A stretch of DNA of 64,000 nucleotides, taken from positions 501,774 through 565,773 of the forward strand of contig NZ_JAMLFX010000001.1 of the NCBI RefSeq assembly GCF_023634765.1. Reading direction: 5' to 3'. The notes beneath the pieces are model-generated. The model did no database searches, had not been told where the DNA came from, and saw only the letters and a list, made by a program, of their open reading frames with translations. Positions within the stretch are counted from its first letter, which is position 1; every line of letters starts with the position of its first letter. This DNA comes from Pseudomonas sp. AKS31. Lineage in GTDB: Bacteria > Pseudomonadota > Gammaproteobacteria > Pseudomonadales > Pseudomonadaceae. This document shows positions 10,107 to 21,600 of this stretch, piece after piece. A program made the translations under genes and the position numbers.

Positions 10107-11459
10107 ATGAGCGCGCTCTATATGATTGCCGGCACCCTGATCGCCTTGGGTGTGCTGGTCACCTTTCACGAATTCGGCCACTTCTGGGTCGCGCGTCGCT
10201 GTGGCGTCAAGGTTCTGCGATTTTCCGTAGGCTTCGGCATGCCGTTGCTGCGCTGGCATGACAAGCAAGGCACTGAGTTTGTCATCGCGGCGATACCGTT
10301 GGGTGGCTACGTCAAGATGCTCGATGAGCGCGAAGGCGAAGTTCCAGTCGATCAGCTTGATCAGTCGTTCAACCGCAAAACCGTGCGTCAGCGTATCGCC
10401 ATTGTCGCTGCAGGTCCCATTGCCAACTTCCTCTTGGCGTTGGTGTTCTTCTGGGTGTTGGCCATGCTCGGCAGCGAGCAGGTGCGTCCGGTCATCGGTG
10501 CGGTTGAATCCGGCAGTATCGCGGCCAGTGCCGGTTTGAGCTCAGGCCAGGAAATCGTTTCTATAGATGGGGAGCCGACTACCGGTTGGGCAGCCGTCAA
10601 TTTGCAATTGGTCCGGCGCCTTGGCGAAAGCGGTTCTTTGCAGCTGCTGGTGCGTGAGCAGGGTACGACTGTCGATTCGCCGCGTGAGCTGAAGCTGGAT
10701 AACTGGCTCAAAGGCGCAGATGAGCCGGACCCGATCCGCTCCCTGGGGATTCGTCCGTGGCGCCCGGCCCTGCCGCCGGTACTTGCCGAACTGGATCCGA
10801 AAGGTCCGGCCCAGGCGGCCGGCCTGAAGACTGGCGATCGTCTGTTGGCGCTCGACGGTCAGGCGCTGAATGACTGGCAGCAGGTCGTTGATACGGTCCG
10901 TACGCGTCCTGATACCAAAATCATGCTGCGCGTCGAGCGCGACAATGCTCAAATCGACGTCCCTGTGACCCTGGCAGCGCGTGGCGAAAGCAAAACGCCA
11001 AGCGGATATCTGGGGGCTGGCGTAAAAGCTGTCGACTGGCCACCGGAGATGATTCGCGAGGTCAGTTATGGGCCGCTGGCTGCAATTGGCGAGGGTGCCC
11101 GTCGCACTTGGACCATGAGCATTCTGACGCTCGATTCACTGAAGAAAATGCTGTTCGGCGAGCTCTCGGTAAAAAACTTGAGTGGACCGATAACCATTGC
11201 TAAAGTGGCGGGCGCTTCTGCCCAGTCGGGCGTCGCTGATTTCCTGAATTTCCTTGCTTATCTGAGTATTAGCCTGGGCGTTCTGAATTTGCTGCCCATT
11301 CCTGTACTGGATGGGGGGCATTTGTTGTTTTATCTGATCGAGTGGGCGCGTGGTCGTCCCTTGTCGGATCGGGTGCAAGGTTGGGGGATACAGATCGGTA
11401 TCAGTTTGGTGGTCGGGGTGATGTTGCTTGCTCTGGTCAACGATCTGGGTCGTCTGTAA
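10107..11459 (+). CDS. rseP: site-2 protease RseP
   Basis: 450 aa inner-membrane zinc metalloprotease that cleaves anti-sigma factors, such as MucA in Pseudomonas, during regulated intramembrane proteolysis. HEFGH (residues 21-25) supplies the zinc site and NLLPIPVLDGGH the third ligand near the C-terminus. Two PDZ domains lie between, the second around LDPKGPAQAAGLKTGDRLLA. An AGGATTG/GGAGAAAG region precedes ATG 10107. Its position before bamA fits a sigmaE-linked envelope operon. Confidence 0.97.
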   Translation: MSALYMIAGTLIALGVLVTFHEFGHFWVARRCGVKVLRFSVGFGMPLLRWHDKQGTEFVIAAIPLGGYVKMLDEREGEVPVDQLDQSFNRKTVRQRIAIVAAGPIANFLLALVFFWVLAMLGSEQVRPVIGAVESGSIAASAGLSSGQEIVSIDGEPTTGWAAVNLQLVRRLGESGSLQLLVREQGTTVDSPRELKLDNWLKGADEPDPIRSLGIRPWRPALPPVLAELDPKGPAQAAGLKTGDRLLALDGQALNDWQQVVDTVRTRPDTKIMLRVERDNAQIDVPVTLAARGESKTPSGYLGAGVKAVDWPPEMIREVSYGPLAAIGEGARRTWTMSILTLDSLKKMLFGELSVKNLSGPITIAKVAGASAQSGVADFLNFLAYLSISLGVLNLLPIPVLDGGHLLFYLIEWARGRPLSDRVQGWGIQIGISLVVGVMLLALVNDLGRL

Positions 11460-11479
11460 CGCTTCGCTGAATTGCGAAT

Positions 11480-11506
11480 CTGCCGCATTTTGCGGCAGTT
11501 TGTTTA
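11480..11506 (+). terminator. hairpin between rseP and bamA
   Basis: An 8-bp perfect stem (CTGCCGCA / TGCGGCAG) with a 3-nt loop is followed by TTTGTTTATT. The T-tract is interrupted, so it may act as an attenuator that makes bamA partly independent of rseP. Confidence 0.55.
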
Positions 11507-11533
11507 TTGCCAGTTGGAATAAGAAAGGACTTC

Positions 11534-13909
11534 ATGAAACGTCTGCTGCTAACTGCGGTTCTCACCGTATTGATGATCGCCGAAGTTCACGCCGAGTCCT
11601 TCACTATCTCTGATATTCGCGTCAATGGCCTCCAGCGGGTCTCCGCGGGTAGCGTCTTTGGTGCCTTGCCGTTGAACGTCGGTGAGCAGGCGGATGATCG
11701 TCGCCTGGTGGAATCCACTCGTGCGTTGTTCAAAACCGGTTTCTTTCAAGATATCCAGCTGGGCCGCGAAGGCAACGTTCTGGTAATCACGGTCGTTGAA
11801 CGTCCGTCGGTCGCCAGTATCGAGATCGAAGGCAACAAGGCGATCTCCACTGAAGACTTGATGAAAGGTCTCAAACAGTCCGGTCTGGCCGAAGGCGAGA
11901 TCTTCCAGCGCGCCACCCTTGAGGGTGTGCGTAACGAACTGCAACGTCAGTACGTCGCGCAAGGTCGCTACTCGGCTACCGTTGATACCGAAGTGGTCTC
12001 GCAGCCGCGTAACCGCGTGGGTCTGAAAGTGAAGATCAACGAAGGTACCGTTGCGGCCATTCAGCACATCAACGTGGTGGGCAACACGGTTTTCCCTGAA
12101 GAAGACCTGACCGACCTGTTCGAACTGAAAACCACCAACTGGCTGTCGTTCTTCAAGAACGATGACAAGTACGCCCGTGAAAAGCTTTCCGGTGACCTGG
12201 AGCGTCTGCGTTCCTACTACCTGGACCGTGGCTATATCAACATGGATATCGCTTCGACCCAGGTCTCCATCACCCCGGACAAGAAGCACGTCTACATCAC
12301 TGTCAACGTCACCGAAGGCGAGAAGTACACCGTTCGTGACGTCAAGCTCAGCGGTGATCTGAAAGTCCCTGAAGATCAGGTCAAGTCCCTGCTGCTGGTG
12401 CAGAAAGGCCAGGTGTTCTCGCGCAAGCTGATGACCACCACATCCGAGCTGATCACCCGTCGTCTGGGTAACGAGGGTTACACCTTCGCCAACGTCAACG
12501 GCGTACCTCAGCCGCACGATGATGATCACACCGTCGATATTCTGTTCGCTGTTGATCCGGGCAAGCGTGCCTACGTCAACCGCATCAACTTCCGTGGCAA
12601 CACCAAGTCGGAAGACGAAGTGCTGCGTCGTGAAATGCGTCAGATGGAAGGCGGCTGGGCTTCGACTTACCTGATCGACCAGTCTAAAACCCGTCTTGAG
12701 CGTCTGGGCTTCTTTAAAGAAGTCAACGTTGAAACCCCGGCTGTTCCGGGTGTGGACGATCAGGTTGACGTGAACTACGCCGTTGAAGAGCAGGCTTCCG
12801 GTTCGATTACCGCCAGCGTCGGTTTCGCCCAGAGTGCCGGTTTGATCCTCGGTGGTTCGATCACCCAGAACAACTTCCTCGGTACCGGTAACCGCGTCAG
12901 CGTCGGCCTGACCCGCAGTGAATACCAGAGCCGCTACAACTTCGGCTACGTTGACCCGTACTGGACCGCCGATGGCGTGAGCCTGGGTTACAACGCGTTC
13001 TATCGCACCACTGACTACAAAGACCTCGACGTCGACGTAGCCAGCTATGCGGTCGACAGCCTGGGTGCCGGCGTGAACGTTGGCTACCCGATCAGCGAGA
13101 CTTCGCGTCTGACCTTTGGTCTGTCGGTTCAACAGGACGAGATCAAGACCGGTACCTACACCGTTGACGAGATTTTCGACTTCGTTAACAAGGAAGGCGA
13201 CAAATACCTGAACTTCAAGGCTTCGGCCGGCTGGTCCGAGTCGACACTGAACAAAGGCGTACTGCCAACCCGTGGTCGTTCCCAGAGCCTGACTCTGGAA
13301 ACCACCGTGCCAGGCAGCGACCTGTCGTTCTACAAACTTGATTACCGTGGTCAGTTGTTCCAGCCGATCAGCGAGAACTACACCCTGCGTCTGCACACAG
13401 AGCTGGGTTATGGCGACGGTTACGGCGGGACTGATGGCTTGCCGTTCTATGAAAACTACTATGCTGGTGGTTTCAACTCGGTTCGTGGCTTCAAGGACAG
13501 CACTCTCGGCCCGCGCAGTACACCGAGCCGTGGTACCAACCCGGGCACGCTGGCTGACCCGGACCAGGATCCACTGCCGTTCGGTGGTAACGTCCTGATC
13601 CAGGGCGGTGTCGAGGTTCTGTTCCCGCTGCCGTTCGTGAAAGATCAGCGTTCCCTGCGCACCTCGGTATTCTGGGATGTGGGTAACGTATTTGACTCGC
13701 AGTGCAAGGACACGACTAACGCAAACGGCTCGACGTCGAACACCAAGTGCAACGACATCAGCCTGAGCAACATGGCCAGTTCCGTGGGTGTGGGTGTGAC
13801 CTGGGTCACCGCACTGGGGCCTCTGAGCTTCGCGTTGGCCATGCCGATCAAGAAGCCGGATGAGGCTGAAACTCAAGTGTTCCAATTCTCCCTCGGCCAG
13901 ACGTTCTAA
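11534..13909 (+). CDS. bamA: outer-membrane protein assembly factor BamA
   Basis: 791 aa, with a signal peptide (cleavage after residue 20, HA-ESFTISDIRV), five POTRA repeats to about residue 420 and a C-terminal 16-strand Omp85 barrel. The VRGF motif in FNSVRGFKDSTLG of the L6 loop is intact, and the protein ends in a C-terminal Phe (FSLGQTF), as expected of a barrel substrate. BamA inserts beta-barrel proteins into the outer membrane. Start ATG 11534 follows GAAAGGA; the upstream in-frame start at 11507 would lack a signal peptide at the N-terminus. Confidence 0.97.
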   Translation: MKRLLLTAVLTVLMIAEVHAESFTISDIRVNGLQRVSAGSVFGALPLNVGEQADDRRLVESTRALFKTGFFQDIQLGREGNVLVITVVERPSVASIEIEGNKAISTEDLMKGLKQSGLAEGEIFQRATLEGVRNELQRQYVAQGRYSATVDTEVVSQPRNRVGLKVKINEGTVAAIQHINVVGNTVFPEEDLTDLFELKTTNWLSFFKNDDKYAREKLSGDLERLRSYYLDRGYINMDIASTQVSITPDKKHVYITVNVTEGEKYTVRDVKLSGDLKVPEDQVKSLLLVQKGQVFSRKLMTTTSELITRRLGNEGYTFANVNGVPQPHDDDHTVDILFAVDPGKRAYVNRINFRGNTKSEDEVLRREMRQMEGGWASTYLIDQSKTRLERLGFFKEVNVETPAVPGVDDQVDVNYAVEEQASGSITASVGFAQSAGLILGGSITQNNFLGTGNRVSVGLTRSEYQSRYNFGYVDPYWTADGVSLGYNAFYRTTDYKDLDVDVASYAVDSLGAGVNVGYPISETSRLTFGLSVQQDEIKTGTYTVDEIFDFVNKEGDKYLNFKASAGWSESTLNKGVLPTRGRSQSLTLETTVPGSDLSFYKLDYRGQLFQPISENYTLRLHTELGYGDGYGGTDGLPFYENYYAGGFNSVRGFKDSTLGPRSTPSRGTNPGTLADPDQDPLPFGGNVLIQGGVEVLFPLPFVKDQRSLRTSVFWDVGNVFDSQCKDTTNANGSTSNTKCNDISLSNMASSVGVGVTWVTALGPLSFALAMPIKKPDEAETQVFQFSLGQTF

Positions 13910-13954
13910 GCGTCTGACCCAAGATAACGACAATGGATTTTGTAGGAGTGCATC

Positions 13955-14458
13955 GTGCGTAAGTTGACTCAATTGGTTCTCCTGGCCTCTTTGATGGTGG
14001 CAGGCCCGGCATTTGCCGACATGAAAATTGCCGTTCTGAACTATCAGATGGCCTTGCTTGAATCCGACGCGGCCAAGAAATACGCGGTAGATGCCGAGAA
14101 GAAGTTCGGTCCGCAACTGACCAAGCTGAAGACGCTGGAAAGCAGCGCCAAGGGCATTCAGGATCGTCTGATGGCCGGTGGCGACAAAATGCAGCAAGGT
14201 GAGCGTGAGCGTCTGGAGCTGGAATTCAAGCAAAAGGCCCGTGACTTCCAATTCCAGTCCAAGGAATTGAACGAAGCCAAAGCTGTTGCCGACCGCGAAA
14301 TGCTCAAGCAACTGAAGCCAAAACTGGATAGCGCAGTGGAAGAAGTCATCAAGAAAGGTGGTTTTGACCTGGTGTTCGAGCGTGGCGCAGTCATCGATGT
14401 CAAACCTCAGTACGACATCACGCGCCAGGTTATCGAGCGCATGAATCAGCTGAAGTAA
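13955..14458 (+). CDS. skp: periplasmic chaperone Skp/OmpH
   Basis: 167 aa starting at GTG 13955 after AGGAG. A signal peptide ends at PAFA-D (residue 21). The rest is a charged, helical coiled-coil protein (QQGERERLELEFKQKARDF), the tentacles of the Skp trimer, which holds unfolded outer-membrane proteins for BamA. The position between bamA and lpxD is diagnostic. Confidence 0.95.
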   Translation: MRKLTQLVLLASLMVAGPAFADMKIAVLNYQMALLESDAAKKYAVDAEKKFGPQLTKLKTLESSAKGIQDRLMAGGDKMQQGERERLELEFKQKARDFQFQSKELNEAKAVADREMLKQLKPKLDSAVEEVIKKGGFDLVFERGAVIDVKPQYDITRQVIERMNQLK

Positions 14459-14461
14459 CCC

Positions 14462-15517
14462 ATGACCGTGACTATCAAGCTCGGCCAGTTGGCCGAGTTT
14501 CTCGGCGCCACCTTGCGTGGCGACCCTGAGACGAAAATTACTGGGCTAGCCACTTTGCAAGAGGCTGGCCCAGCTCAGTTGAGCTTTCTGGCAAACCCTC
14601 AATATCGCAAATACCTGGCGGGCTCGCAGGCAGCAGCACTGTTGCTCAAAGAAGCCGACGTCGAAGGGTTTGCCGGTAATGCGTTGGTGGTGCCTGATCC
14701 TTACCTGGCGTATGCGCGTATCTCCCACCTGTTCGATCCGAAGCCAAAAGCCACTGCCGGTATCCATCCGTCGGCGGTGATTGCAGCGGATGCGGTGGTT
14801 GATCCAAGCGCCAGCATCGGCCCTTTCGTGGTGATCGAAGCCGGTGCGCGAATTGGTGCGCAGGTGACATTGGGTGCGCATTGCGTTGTCGGTGCCCGCA
14901 GCGAAATCGGTGAAGGCGGCTGGCTCGCCCCGCGCGTGACGCTGTATCACGATGTGCGCATCGGCAAGCGAGTGGTGATTCAGTCCGGTGCCGTGCTCGG
15001 TGGCGAAGGCTTCGGTTTTGCCAACGAAAAAGGCATCTGGCAGAAAATCGCCCAGATTGGTGGCGTGACCATCGGCGACGATGTCGAGATTGGCGTGAAT
15101 ACCGCCATCGACCGCGGCGCGCTGGCCGATACCGTGATCGGCAATGGCGTGAAGCTCGACAACCAGATCCAGATCGCCCACAACGTTCAGGTCGGTGATC
15201 ACACCGCCATGGCAGCGTGCGTCGGGATCTCCGGCAGCACTAAAATCGGCAAGCATTGCATGCTCGCTGGTGGTGTCGGTCTGGTCGGCCACATTGATAT
15301 TTGCGACAACGTTTTCCTGACCGGGATGACCATGGTGACCCACTCGATTACCGAACCGGGTGCCTATTCTTCCGGTACAGCCATGCAACCGGCGGCCGAA
15401 TGGCGCAAAAGCGCGGCCCGCATCCGTCAGCTCGATGACATCGCGCGACGTTTGAAACAGCTGGAAAAGCGCGTAGGGGAAGTGACCCCTGACGGCAATG
15501 CTTCATCAGATGGCTGA
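14462..15517 (+). CDS. lpxD: UDP-3-O-(3-hydroxyacyl)glucosamine N-acyltransferase
   Basis: 351 aa, third step of lipid A synthesis. The N-terminal uridine-binding domain ([16 protein letters not shown]) is followed by a left-handed beta-helix of hexapeptide repeats, roughly residues 100-300. The probable catalytic His lies in [18 protein letters not shown], and a C-terminal helix ([17 protein letters not shown]) closes the protein. It follows skp by 3 bases. Confidence 0.97.
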   Translation: MTVTIKLGQLAEFLGATLRGDPETKITGLATLQEAGPAQLSFLANPQYRKYLAGSQAAALLLKEADVEGFAGNALVVPDPYLAYARISHLFDPKPKATAGIHPSAVIAADAVVDPSASIGPFVVIEAGARIGAQVTLGAHCVVGARSEIGEGGWLAPRVTLYHDVRIGKRVVIQSGAVLGGEGFGFANEKGIWQKIAQIGGVTIGDDVEIGVNTAIDRGALADTVIGNGVKLDNQIQIAHNVQVGDHTAMAACVGISGSTKIGKHCMLAGGVGLVGHIDICDNVFLTGMTMVTHSITEPGAYSSGTAMQPAAEWRKSAARIRQLDDIARRLKQLEKRVGEVTPDGNASSDG

Positions 15518-15623
15518 TACCATTTCCATATCAAGTGTGCACAGCCTCTAGACTGCCTCCTTGATTTGCTAGAGGAGTGCGCGTCAGTCGCGCTCCCAAT
15601 CTTTACATAGGCTTCCCCCCGAA

Positions 15624-16064
15624 ATGATGGACATCAACGAGATTCGCGAATACCTGCCTCACCGTTACCCGTTCCTGCTGGTGGACCGGGTGGTGGAACT
15701 GGACACTGAAGGCAAGCGCATTCGCGCCTACAAGAATGTCAGCATCAATGAACCGTTCTTCAATGGTCACTTCCCGGCGCACCCGATCATGCCGGGCGTG
15801 CTGATCATCGAGGCGATGGCTCAGGCTGCCGGGATCCTCGGTTTCAAAATGCTCGATGTGAAGCCTGCCGATGGCACGCTTTATTACTTCGTCGGCTCCG
15901 ACAAGCTGCGCTTCCGCCAGCCTGTGTTGCCGGGCGATCAGTTGATCCTTGAAGCCAAGTTCATCAGCTGCAAGCGTCAGATCTGGAAATTCGAATGCCA
16001 GGCTTCGGTCGATGGCAAGCCGGTCTGCTCGGCTGAAATCATCTGTGCGGAACGCAAGCTATGA
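15624..16064 (+). CDS. fabZ: (3R)-hydroxyacyl-ACP dehydratase FabZ
   Basis: 146 aa hot-dog-fold dehydratase of fatty-acid synthesis. The active-site segment [20 protein letters not shown] contains the catalytic His and, nearby, the Glu. It begins [20 protein letters not shown]; either of two tandem ATGs (15624 or 15627) could be used. It competes with LpxA for hydroxyacyl-ACP, and the stop overlaps the lpxA start by 4 bases, matching the conserved lpxD-fabZ-lpxA-lpxB block. Confidence 0.97.
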   Translation: MMDINEIREYLPHRYPFLLVDRVVELDTEGKRIRAYKNVSINEPFFNGHFPAHPIMPGVLIIEAMAQAAGILGFKMLDVKPADGTLYYFVGSDKLRFRQPVLPGDQLILEAKFISCKRQIWKFECQASVDGKPVCSAEIICAERKL

Positions 16065-16837
16065 GTTTGATTGACCCTCGCGCAATCATCGATCCGTCGG
16101 CCGTTCTGGCTGATGGCGTCGAGGTCGGCCCGTGGTCGATCATCGGCGCAGGTGTGGAAATCGGCGAGGGTACCGTGATCGGGCCGCATGTAATCCTCAA
16201 AGGCCCGACCCGCATCGGCAAGCACAATCGCATCTACCAGTTTTCCTCGGTAGGCGAAGACACACCCGATCTGAAATACAAAGGTGAAGAAACCCGTCTG
16301 GTGATCGGTGACCACAACGTCATCCGTGAAGGCGTGACGATTCACCGCGGCACCGTGCAGGACCGTTCGGAAACCACGTTGGGCGATCACAATCTGATCA
16401 TGGCCTATGCGCACATCGGGCATGACAGCGTTATCGGTAACCACTGCATTCTGGTCAACAACACCGCGTTGGCCGGCCATGTGCACGTGGATGACTGGGC
16501 GATCCTCTCCGGCTTCACTCTGGTTCACCAGTATTGCCACATCGGCGCCCACAGTTTTTCCGGTATGGGCACCGCCATCGGCAAGGACGTTCCGGCGTTC
16601 GTCACCGTGTTTGGCAACCCGGCCGAAGCGCGCAGCATGAACTTCGAAGGCATGCGCCGTCGCGGTTTCAGCGAGGATGCGATTCACATGCTGCGTCGAG
16701 CTTACAAAACCGTCTATCGCCAAGGCCTTACGGTCGAGCAGGCGCTGGCCGAACTGGCCGAACCTGCTGCGCAATTCCCGGAAGTCGCGGTATTCCGTGA
16801 TTCCATCCAGTCGTCGACTCGCGGCATCACTCGCTGA
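16061..16837 (+). CDS. lpxA: UDP-N-acetylglucosamine acyltransferase
   Basis: 258 aa trimeric left-handed beta-helix enzyme catalysing the first step of lipid A synthesis. It opens [20 protein letters not shown] with hexapeptide repeats to about residue 180. The catalytic His is in [17 protein letters not shown]. The C-terminal helical domain ([20 protein letters not shown]) is complete. It overlaps fabZ by 4 bases and is followed after 2 bases by lpxB. Confidence 0.98.
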   Translation: MSLIDPRAIIDPSAVLADGVEVGPWSIIGAGVEIGEGTVIGPHVILKGPTRIGKHNRIYQFSSVGEDTPDLKYKGEETRLVIGDHNVIREGVTIHRGTVQDRSETTLGDHNLIMAYAHIGHDSVIGNHCILVNNTALAGHVHVDDWAILSGFTLVHQYCHIGAHSFSGMGTAIGKDVPAFVTVFGNPAEARSMNFEGMRRRGFSEDAIHMLRRAYKTVYRQGLTVEQALAELAEPAAQFPEVAVFRDSIQSSTRGITR

Positions 16838-16839
16838 TC

Positions 16840-17970
16840 ATGGCCAATCTGCGTATTGCGCTGGTGGCCGGTGAAGCTTCCGGTGACATTCTCGGCGCCG
16901 GCCTCATGCGTGCGCTCAAGGCTCAGCATCCGGCGGTCGAGTTCATCGGTGTCGGTGGCCCGTTGATGCAGGCCGAAGGGCTGACGTCCTACTTTCCCAT
17001 GGAGCGCTTGTCGGTCATGGGGCTGGTGGAAGTTCTTGGACGGCTGCGCGAACTGCTCAAGCGCCGCAAGGACCTGATCGCTACGCTGATCGCCGAGAAG
17101 CCGGACGCGTTCATTGGTATCGACGCACCGGACTTCAACCTCAATATCGAACTCAAGCTGCGTCAGGCCGGGATCAAGACCGTGCACTACGTCAGTCCGT
17201 CGGTGTGGGCATGGCGGCAGAAGCGTGTGCTGAAGATCCGCGAAGGCTGCGACCTGATGTTGACGCTGCTGCCGTTCGAAGCAAAATTCTACGAAGAAAA
17301 AGGCGTGCCGGTGCGGTTCGTCGGCCACACGCTGGCCGATACCATTCCGCTGGAGGCTGATCGCGCTGCGGCGCGTGCCGAGTTGGGACTGCCCGACGGC
17401 CCGCTGGTGGCGTTGATGCCCGGCAGCCGTGGCGGCGAAGTCTCTCGTCTGGGCGCGCTGTTCCTCGATACCGCCGAACGTCTGCGGGCGATGCGCCCAG
17501 GTTTGCGCTTTGTCATCCCGTGCGCCAATCCGGAACGTCGCGCGCAACTTGAAGAGCTGCTCGCCGGTCGTGATTTGCCGGTGACCTTGCTCGACGGCAA
17601 ATCCCATCTGGCCCTGGCTGCGTGCAACGCCGTGTTGATCGCCTCCGGCACCGCCACCCTTGAAGCGCTGTTGTACAAGCGGCCGATGGTGGTGGCGTAT
17701 CGCTTGGCGCCGCTGACGTTCTGGATTCTCAAGCGTATGGTCAAGAGCCCGTATGTGTCCTTGCCGAACCTGTTGGCCCAGCGTCTGCTGGTCCCGGAAT
17801 TGTTGCAGGATGATGCGACGGTCGAAGCACTGGCGCAGACGCTGTCGCCATTGATCGAAGGCGGCGAAGAACAGACTCGCGGCTTCGATGAGATCCATCG
17901 CACGTTGCGGCTGGATGCCTCCAATCAGGCGGCGGACGCCGTCCTCAACCTGATCGGTCAGACACGATGA
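16840..17970 (+). CDS. lpxB: lipid-A-disaccharide synthase
   Basis: 376 aa peripheral membrane GT-B glycosyltransferase (GT19) that joins UDP-diacylglucosamine to lipid X. The N-terminal [15 protein letters not shown] signature and the [13 protein letters not shown] nucleotide-binding region around residue 190 are present, as is [17 protein letters not shown]. The stop overlaps rnhB by 4 bases (ATGA). Confidence 0.97.
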   Translation: MANLRIALVAGEASGDILGAGLMRALKAQHPAVEFIGVGGPLMQAEGLTSYFPMERLSVMGLVEVLGRLRELLKRRKDLIATLIAEKPDAFIGIDAPDFNLNIELKLRQAGIKTVHYVSPSVWAWRQKRVLKIREGCDLMLTLLPFEAKFYEEKGVPVRFVGHTLADTIPLEADRAAARAELGLPDGPLVALMPGSRGGEVSRLGALFLDTAERLRAMRPGLRFVIPCANPERRAQLEELLAGRDLPVTLLDGKSHLALAACNAVLIASGTATLEALLYKRPMVVAYRLAPLTFWILKRMVKSPYVSLPNLLAQRLLVPELLQDDATVEALAQTLSPLIEGGEEQTRGFDEIHRTLRLDASNQAADAVLNLIGQTR

Positions 17971-18608
17971 GCAAGACAAGCATGCAAATGGGCCTGGATT
18001 TCACCCTGGTCGCCGAAGTTGAAGAACTGGTTGCCGGCGTCGATGAGGTCGGTCGCGGCCCGCTGTGCGGTGCGGTGGTGACGGCGGCGGTGATCCTCGA
18101 TCCGAACCGGCCGATCCTCGGGCTTAACGACTCGAAGAAACTCACCGAAGCCAAGCGCGAAAAGCTCTACGACGAAATCATCGAGAAGTCCCTGAGCTGG
18201 TGCATCGCCCGCGCTGAAGTCGAGGAAATCGACGAGCTGAATATTTTGCACGCGACCATGCTGGCCATGCAGCGCGCGGTTGCCGGGCTGCACATCCAGC
18301 CGAAACTGGCGATGATCGACGGCAACCGCTGCCCGCAACTGCCGATGCGCGCCGAAGCGGTGGTGCAGGGCGACGGCAAGGTTCCAGCCATCGCTGCCGC
18401 ATCGATTCTGGCCAAGGTCAGCCGCGACCGTGAAATGGCCGCCTTCGAATTGATCTACCCGGGTTACGGCATCGGTGGCCATAAAGGTTATCCGACGCCC
18501 GTTCATCTGGAAGCGTTGGCGCGTCTTGGCCCGACGCCGATTCACCGGCGCTCGTTCGCCCCGGTGCGCCTGGCTTACGAAGCGCTGGAAGGTCTGACGC
18601 AGGTTTAG
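17967..18608 (+). CDS. rnhB: ribonuclease HII
   Basis: 213 aa, removes ribonucleotides from DNA. The DEDD catalytic start is visible in [14 protein letters not shown] (Asp-Glu near residues 25-26), a further Asp in [15 protein letters not shown] context and [13 protein letters not shown]. The start at 17967 overlaps lpxB; an alternative ATG at 17982 (MQMGLDF) would shorten the N-terminus by five residues and fits many homologues equally well. Confidence 0.95.
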   Translation: MSKTSMQMGLDFTLVAEVEELVAGVDEVGRGPLCGAVVTAAVILDPNRPILGLNDSKKLTEAKREKLYDEIIEKSLSWCIARAEVEEIDELNILHATMLAMQRAVAGLHIQPKLAMIDGNRCPQLPMRAEAVVQGDGKVPAIAAASILAKVSRDREMAAFELIYPGYGIGGHKGYPTPVHLEALARLGPTPIHRRSFAPVRLAYEALEGLTQV

Positions 18609-18632
18609 TCGCAAGGCTGATGTTTTGTTCGA

Positions 18633-18660
18633 GGCCCGGTACAATCCGGGCCTTGTTGTC
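18633..18660 (+). terminator. hairpin between rnhB and dnaE
   Basis: An 8-bp stem (AGGCCCGG / CCGGGCCT) with a 6-nt loop (TACAAT) is followed by a broken T-tract (TTGTTGT). It may be a weak terminator, or a structure in the dnaE leader just upstream of its ribosome site. Confidence 0.45.
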
Positions 18661-18684
18661 TCTATGTAACTGGACAGGATCACT

Positions 18685-21600
18685 ATGCCGGCTTCATTCG
18701 TTCATCTACGCCTGCACACTGAATACTCCCTGGTCGACGGGCTGGTGCGGATCAAGCCGCTGGTCAAAGCACTGACGGCCATGAACATGCCGGCGGTCGC
18801 GGTCACCGACCAGAACAACATGTGTTCCCTGGTCAAATTCTATAAAAACACCATGGGCGCCGGGATCAAGCCGATCTGCGGCGCCGACCTGTGGCTGTCA
18901 AACAAAGACCCGGACGCACCGCTGAGCCGGCTCAGCCTGTTGGTGATGAACGCCAAGGGTTATCGCAATCTCACCGAGTTGATCTCGCGCGGCTTTATCG
19001 AAGGTCAGCGCAACGGCATGATTATTGTCGAGCGTGAGTGGGTCGCCGAAGCCAACGAAGGCCTGATCATGCTGTCCGCCGCCAAAGAAGGCGAAATCGG
19101 CATGGCCATGATCGGCGGCAACCCGGCCGAAGCCGAAGCGCTGGCGCGTGAATGGATGGCGGTGTTCCCGGATCGTTTCTATCTGGAAATCCAGCGCACC
19201 AATCGCCCTAACGATGAAGAACAACTGCACGGTGCGGTAGCGCTCGCCGATAAACTTGGTGCGCCGCTGGTGGCGACCAACGATGTGCGCTTCATCAAGC
19301 AGGAAGACTTCGCCGCCCACGAAACCCGCGTGTGCATCGGTGAGGGCCGCGCCCTCGACGATCCGCGGCGTTCGAAGAATTACAGCGATCAGCAATACCT
19401 GAAAAGCGCCGAGGAAATGATCGAGCTGTTCAGCGACATTCCCGACGCTATCGAAAACACCGTCGAAATTGCCAAGCGCTGCAACATCGAAGTAAAGCTG
19501 GGCACGCACTTCCTGCCCAACTTCCCGATCCCCGATGGCATGACCATCGACGAATATTTCCGCAAGGTCTCCTTCGACGGTCTCGAAGAACGCTTGGCGG
19601 TGCTGCTGCCCAAAGACACCACCGAAGACTACGAAGCCAAGCGCCAGGTCTATGTCGACCGCTTGAATTTCGAGCTGGATATCATCATCCAGATGGGCTT
19701 CCCCGGTTACTTCCTGATCGTGATGGACTTTATCCAGTGGGCCAAGAACAACGGTGTACCAGTAGGTCCTGGCCGTGGATCGGGTGCCGGTTCGCTGGTG
19801 GCTTATGTGCAGAAGATCACCGACCTCGACCCGCTCGAATACGACCTGCTGTTCGAACGTTTCCTTAACCCGGAACGGGTCTCGATGCCCGACTTCGACG
19901 TCGACTTCTGCATGGACGGTCGTGACCGCGTGATCGACTACGTGGCCGAGAAATACGGCCGCAACGCGGTAAGCCAGATCATCACCTTCGGTTCCATGGC
20001 CGCCAAGGCTGTGGTGCGCGACGTGGCGCGGGTACAGGGCAAGTCCTATGGCCTGGCGGATCGTCTGTCGAAGATGATTCCGTTCGAAGTCGGCATGACC
20101 CTGGAAAAAGCCTACGAGCAGGAAGAAATCCTGCGGGACTTCATCAAGGTCGATGAAGAGGCTGCGGAAATCTGGGAGATGGCGCGCAAGCTCGAAGGCG
20201 TTGTGCGTAACGTCGGTAAACACGCCGGTGGTGTGGTTATCGCGCCGACCAAACTGACCGACTTCTCGCCGATCTATTGCGACGAGGCCGGTGACGGCCT
20301 GGTAACCCAGTTCGACAAGGACGACGTTGAAGCGGCCGGTCTGGTGAAGTTCGACTTCCTCGGTCTGCGGACCCTGACGATTATCGACTGGGCGCTGAAA
20401 ACGATTAACCGCGACCGCGCCAAGGTCAACGAGCCGCCGCTGGATATCGCGTTTATCCCGCTGGACGACAAACCGACTTACACGCTGTTGCAGAAAGCTG
20501 AAACCACTGCGGTGTTCCAGCTTGAATCCCGCGGCATGAAAGAGCTGATCAAAAAGCTCAAGCCCGACTGCCTGGAAGACTTGATCGCACTGGTGGCCCT
20601 GTTCCGTCCGGGCCCGCTGCAGTCCGGCATGGTGGACGACTTCATCAACCGTAAGCACGGCCGTGCCGAGCTGGCGTATCCGCACTCGGATTACCAGTAC
20701 GAAGGCTTGAAGCCTGTTCTGGCACCGACTTACGGCATCATCCTGTATCAGGAACAGGTGATGCAGATTGCTCAGGTCATGGCCGGTTACACCCTCGGCG
20801 GTGCGGACATGCTCCGTCGCGCCATGGGTAAGAAAAAGCCCGAGGAAATGGCCAAGCAGCGCGGCGGTTTCATTGAAGGTTGCGCGACCAACAATATTGA
20901 CGCCGACCTCGCCGGTAACATTTTCGACCTGGTGGAAAAATTCGCCGGTTACGGCTTCAACAAATCCCACTCCGCCGCCTACGGCCTGGTCTCGTACCAG
21001 ACCGCCTGGCTGAAAGCTCACTACCCGGCGCCGTTCATGGCCGCGGTACTCTCGGCGGATATGCACAACACCGACAAGGTCGTGACCTTGATCGAGGAAG
21101 TGCGCACGATGAAGTTGCGCCTCGACGCGCCGGACGTGAACACGTCGGAGTTCAAGTTCACGGTGAACGACGACGGTCGCATCGTCTACGGTCTCGGCGC
21201 GATCAAAGGTGTTGGTGAAGGCCCTGTTGAGGCCATTACCGAAGCGCGTCAGGAAGGTCCGTTCAAGGATCTGTTCGACTTCTGCGCCCGTGTCGACCTC
21301 AAGCGCATCAACAAACGTACTCTCGACGGCTTGATCCGCAGCGGTGCGCTGGATCGTCTGGGGCCGTACTTCCACGACGAACAAAAGGCTTATCAGGCCA
21401 ATATCGACCGTAACCGCGCCGTGCTGCTGGCGGCGATGGAAGAGGCGATCAAGGCGGCCGAACAGACCGCGCGTACTCACGATTCTGGTCACGCCGACCT
21501 GTTTGGCGGGCTGTTCGTCGAGGAAGACGCCGACGTTTATGCGTCGCATCGCAAGGCCAAGGAGCTGACCCTCAAGGAACGCCTGAAGGGTGAAAAAGAC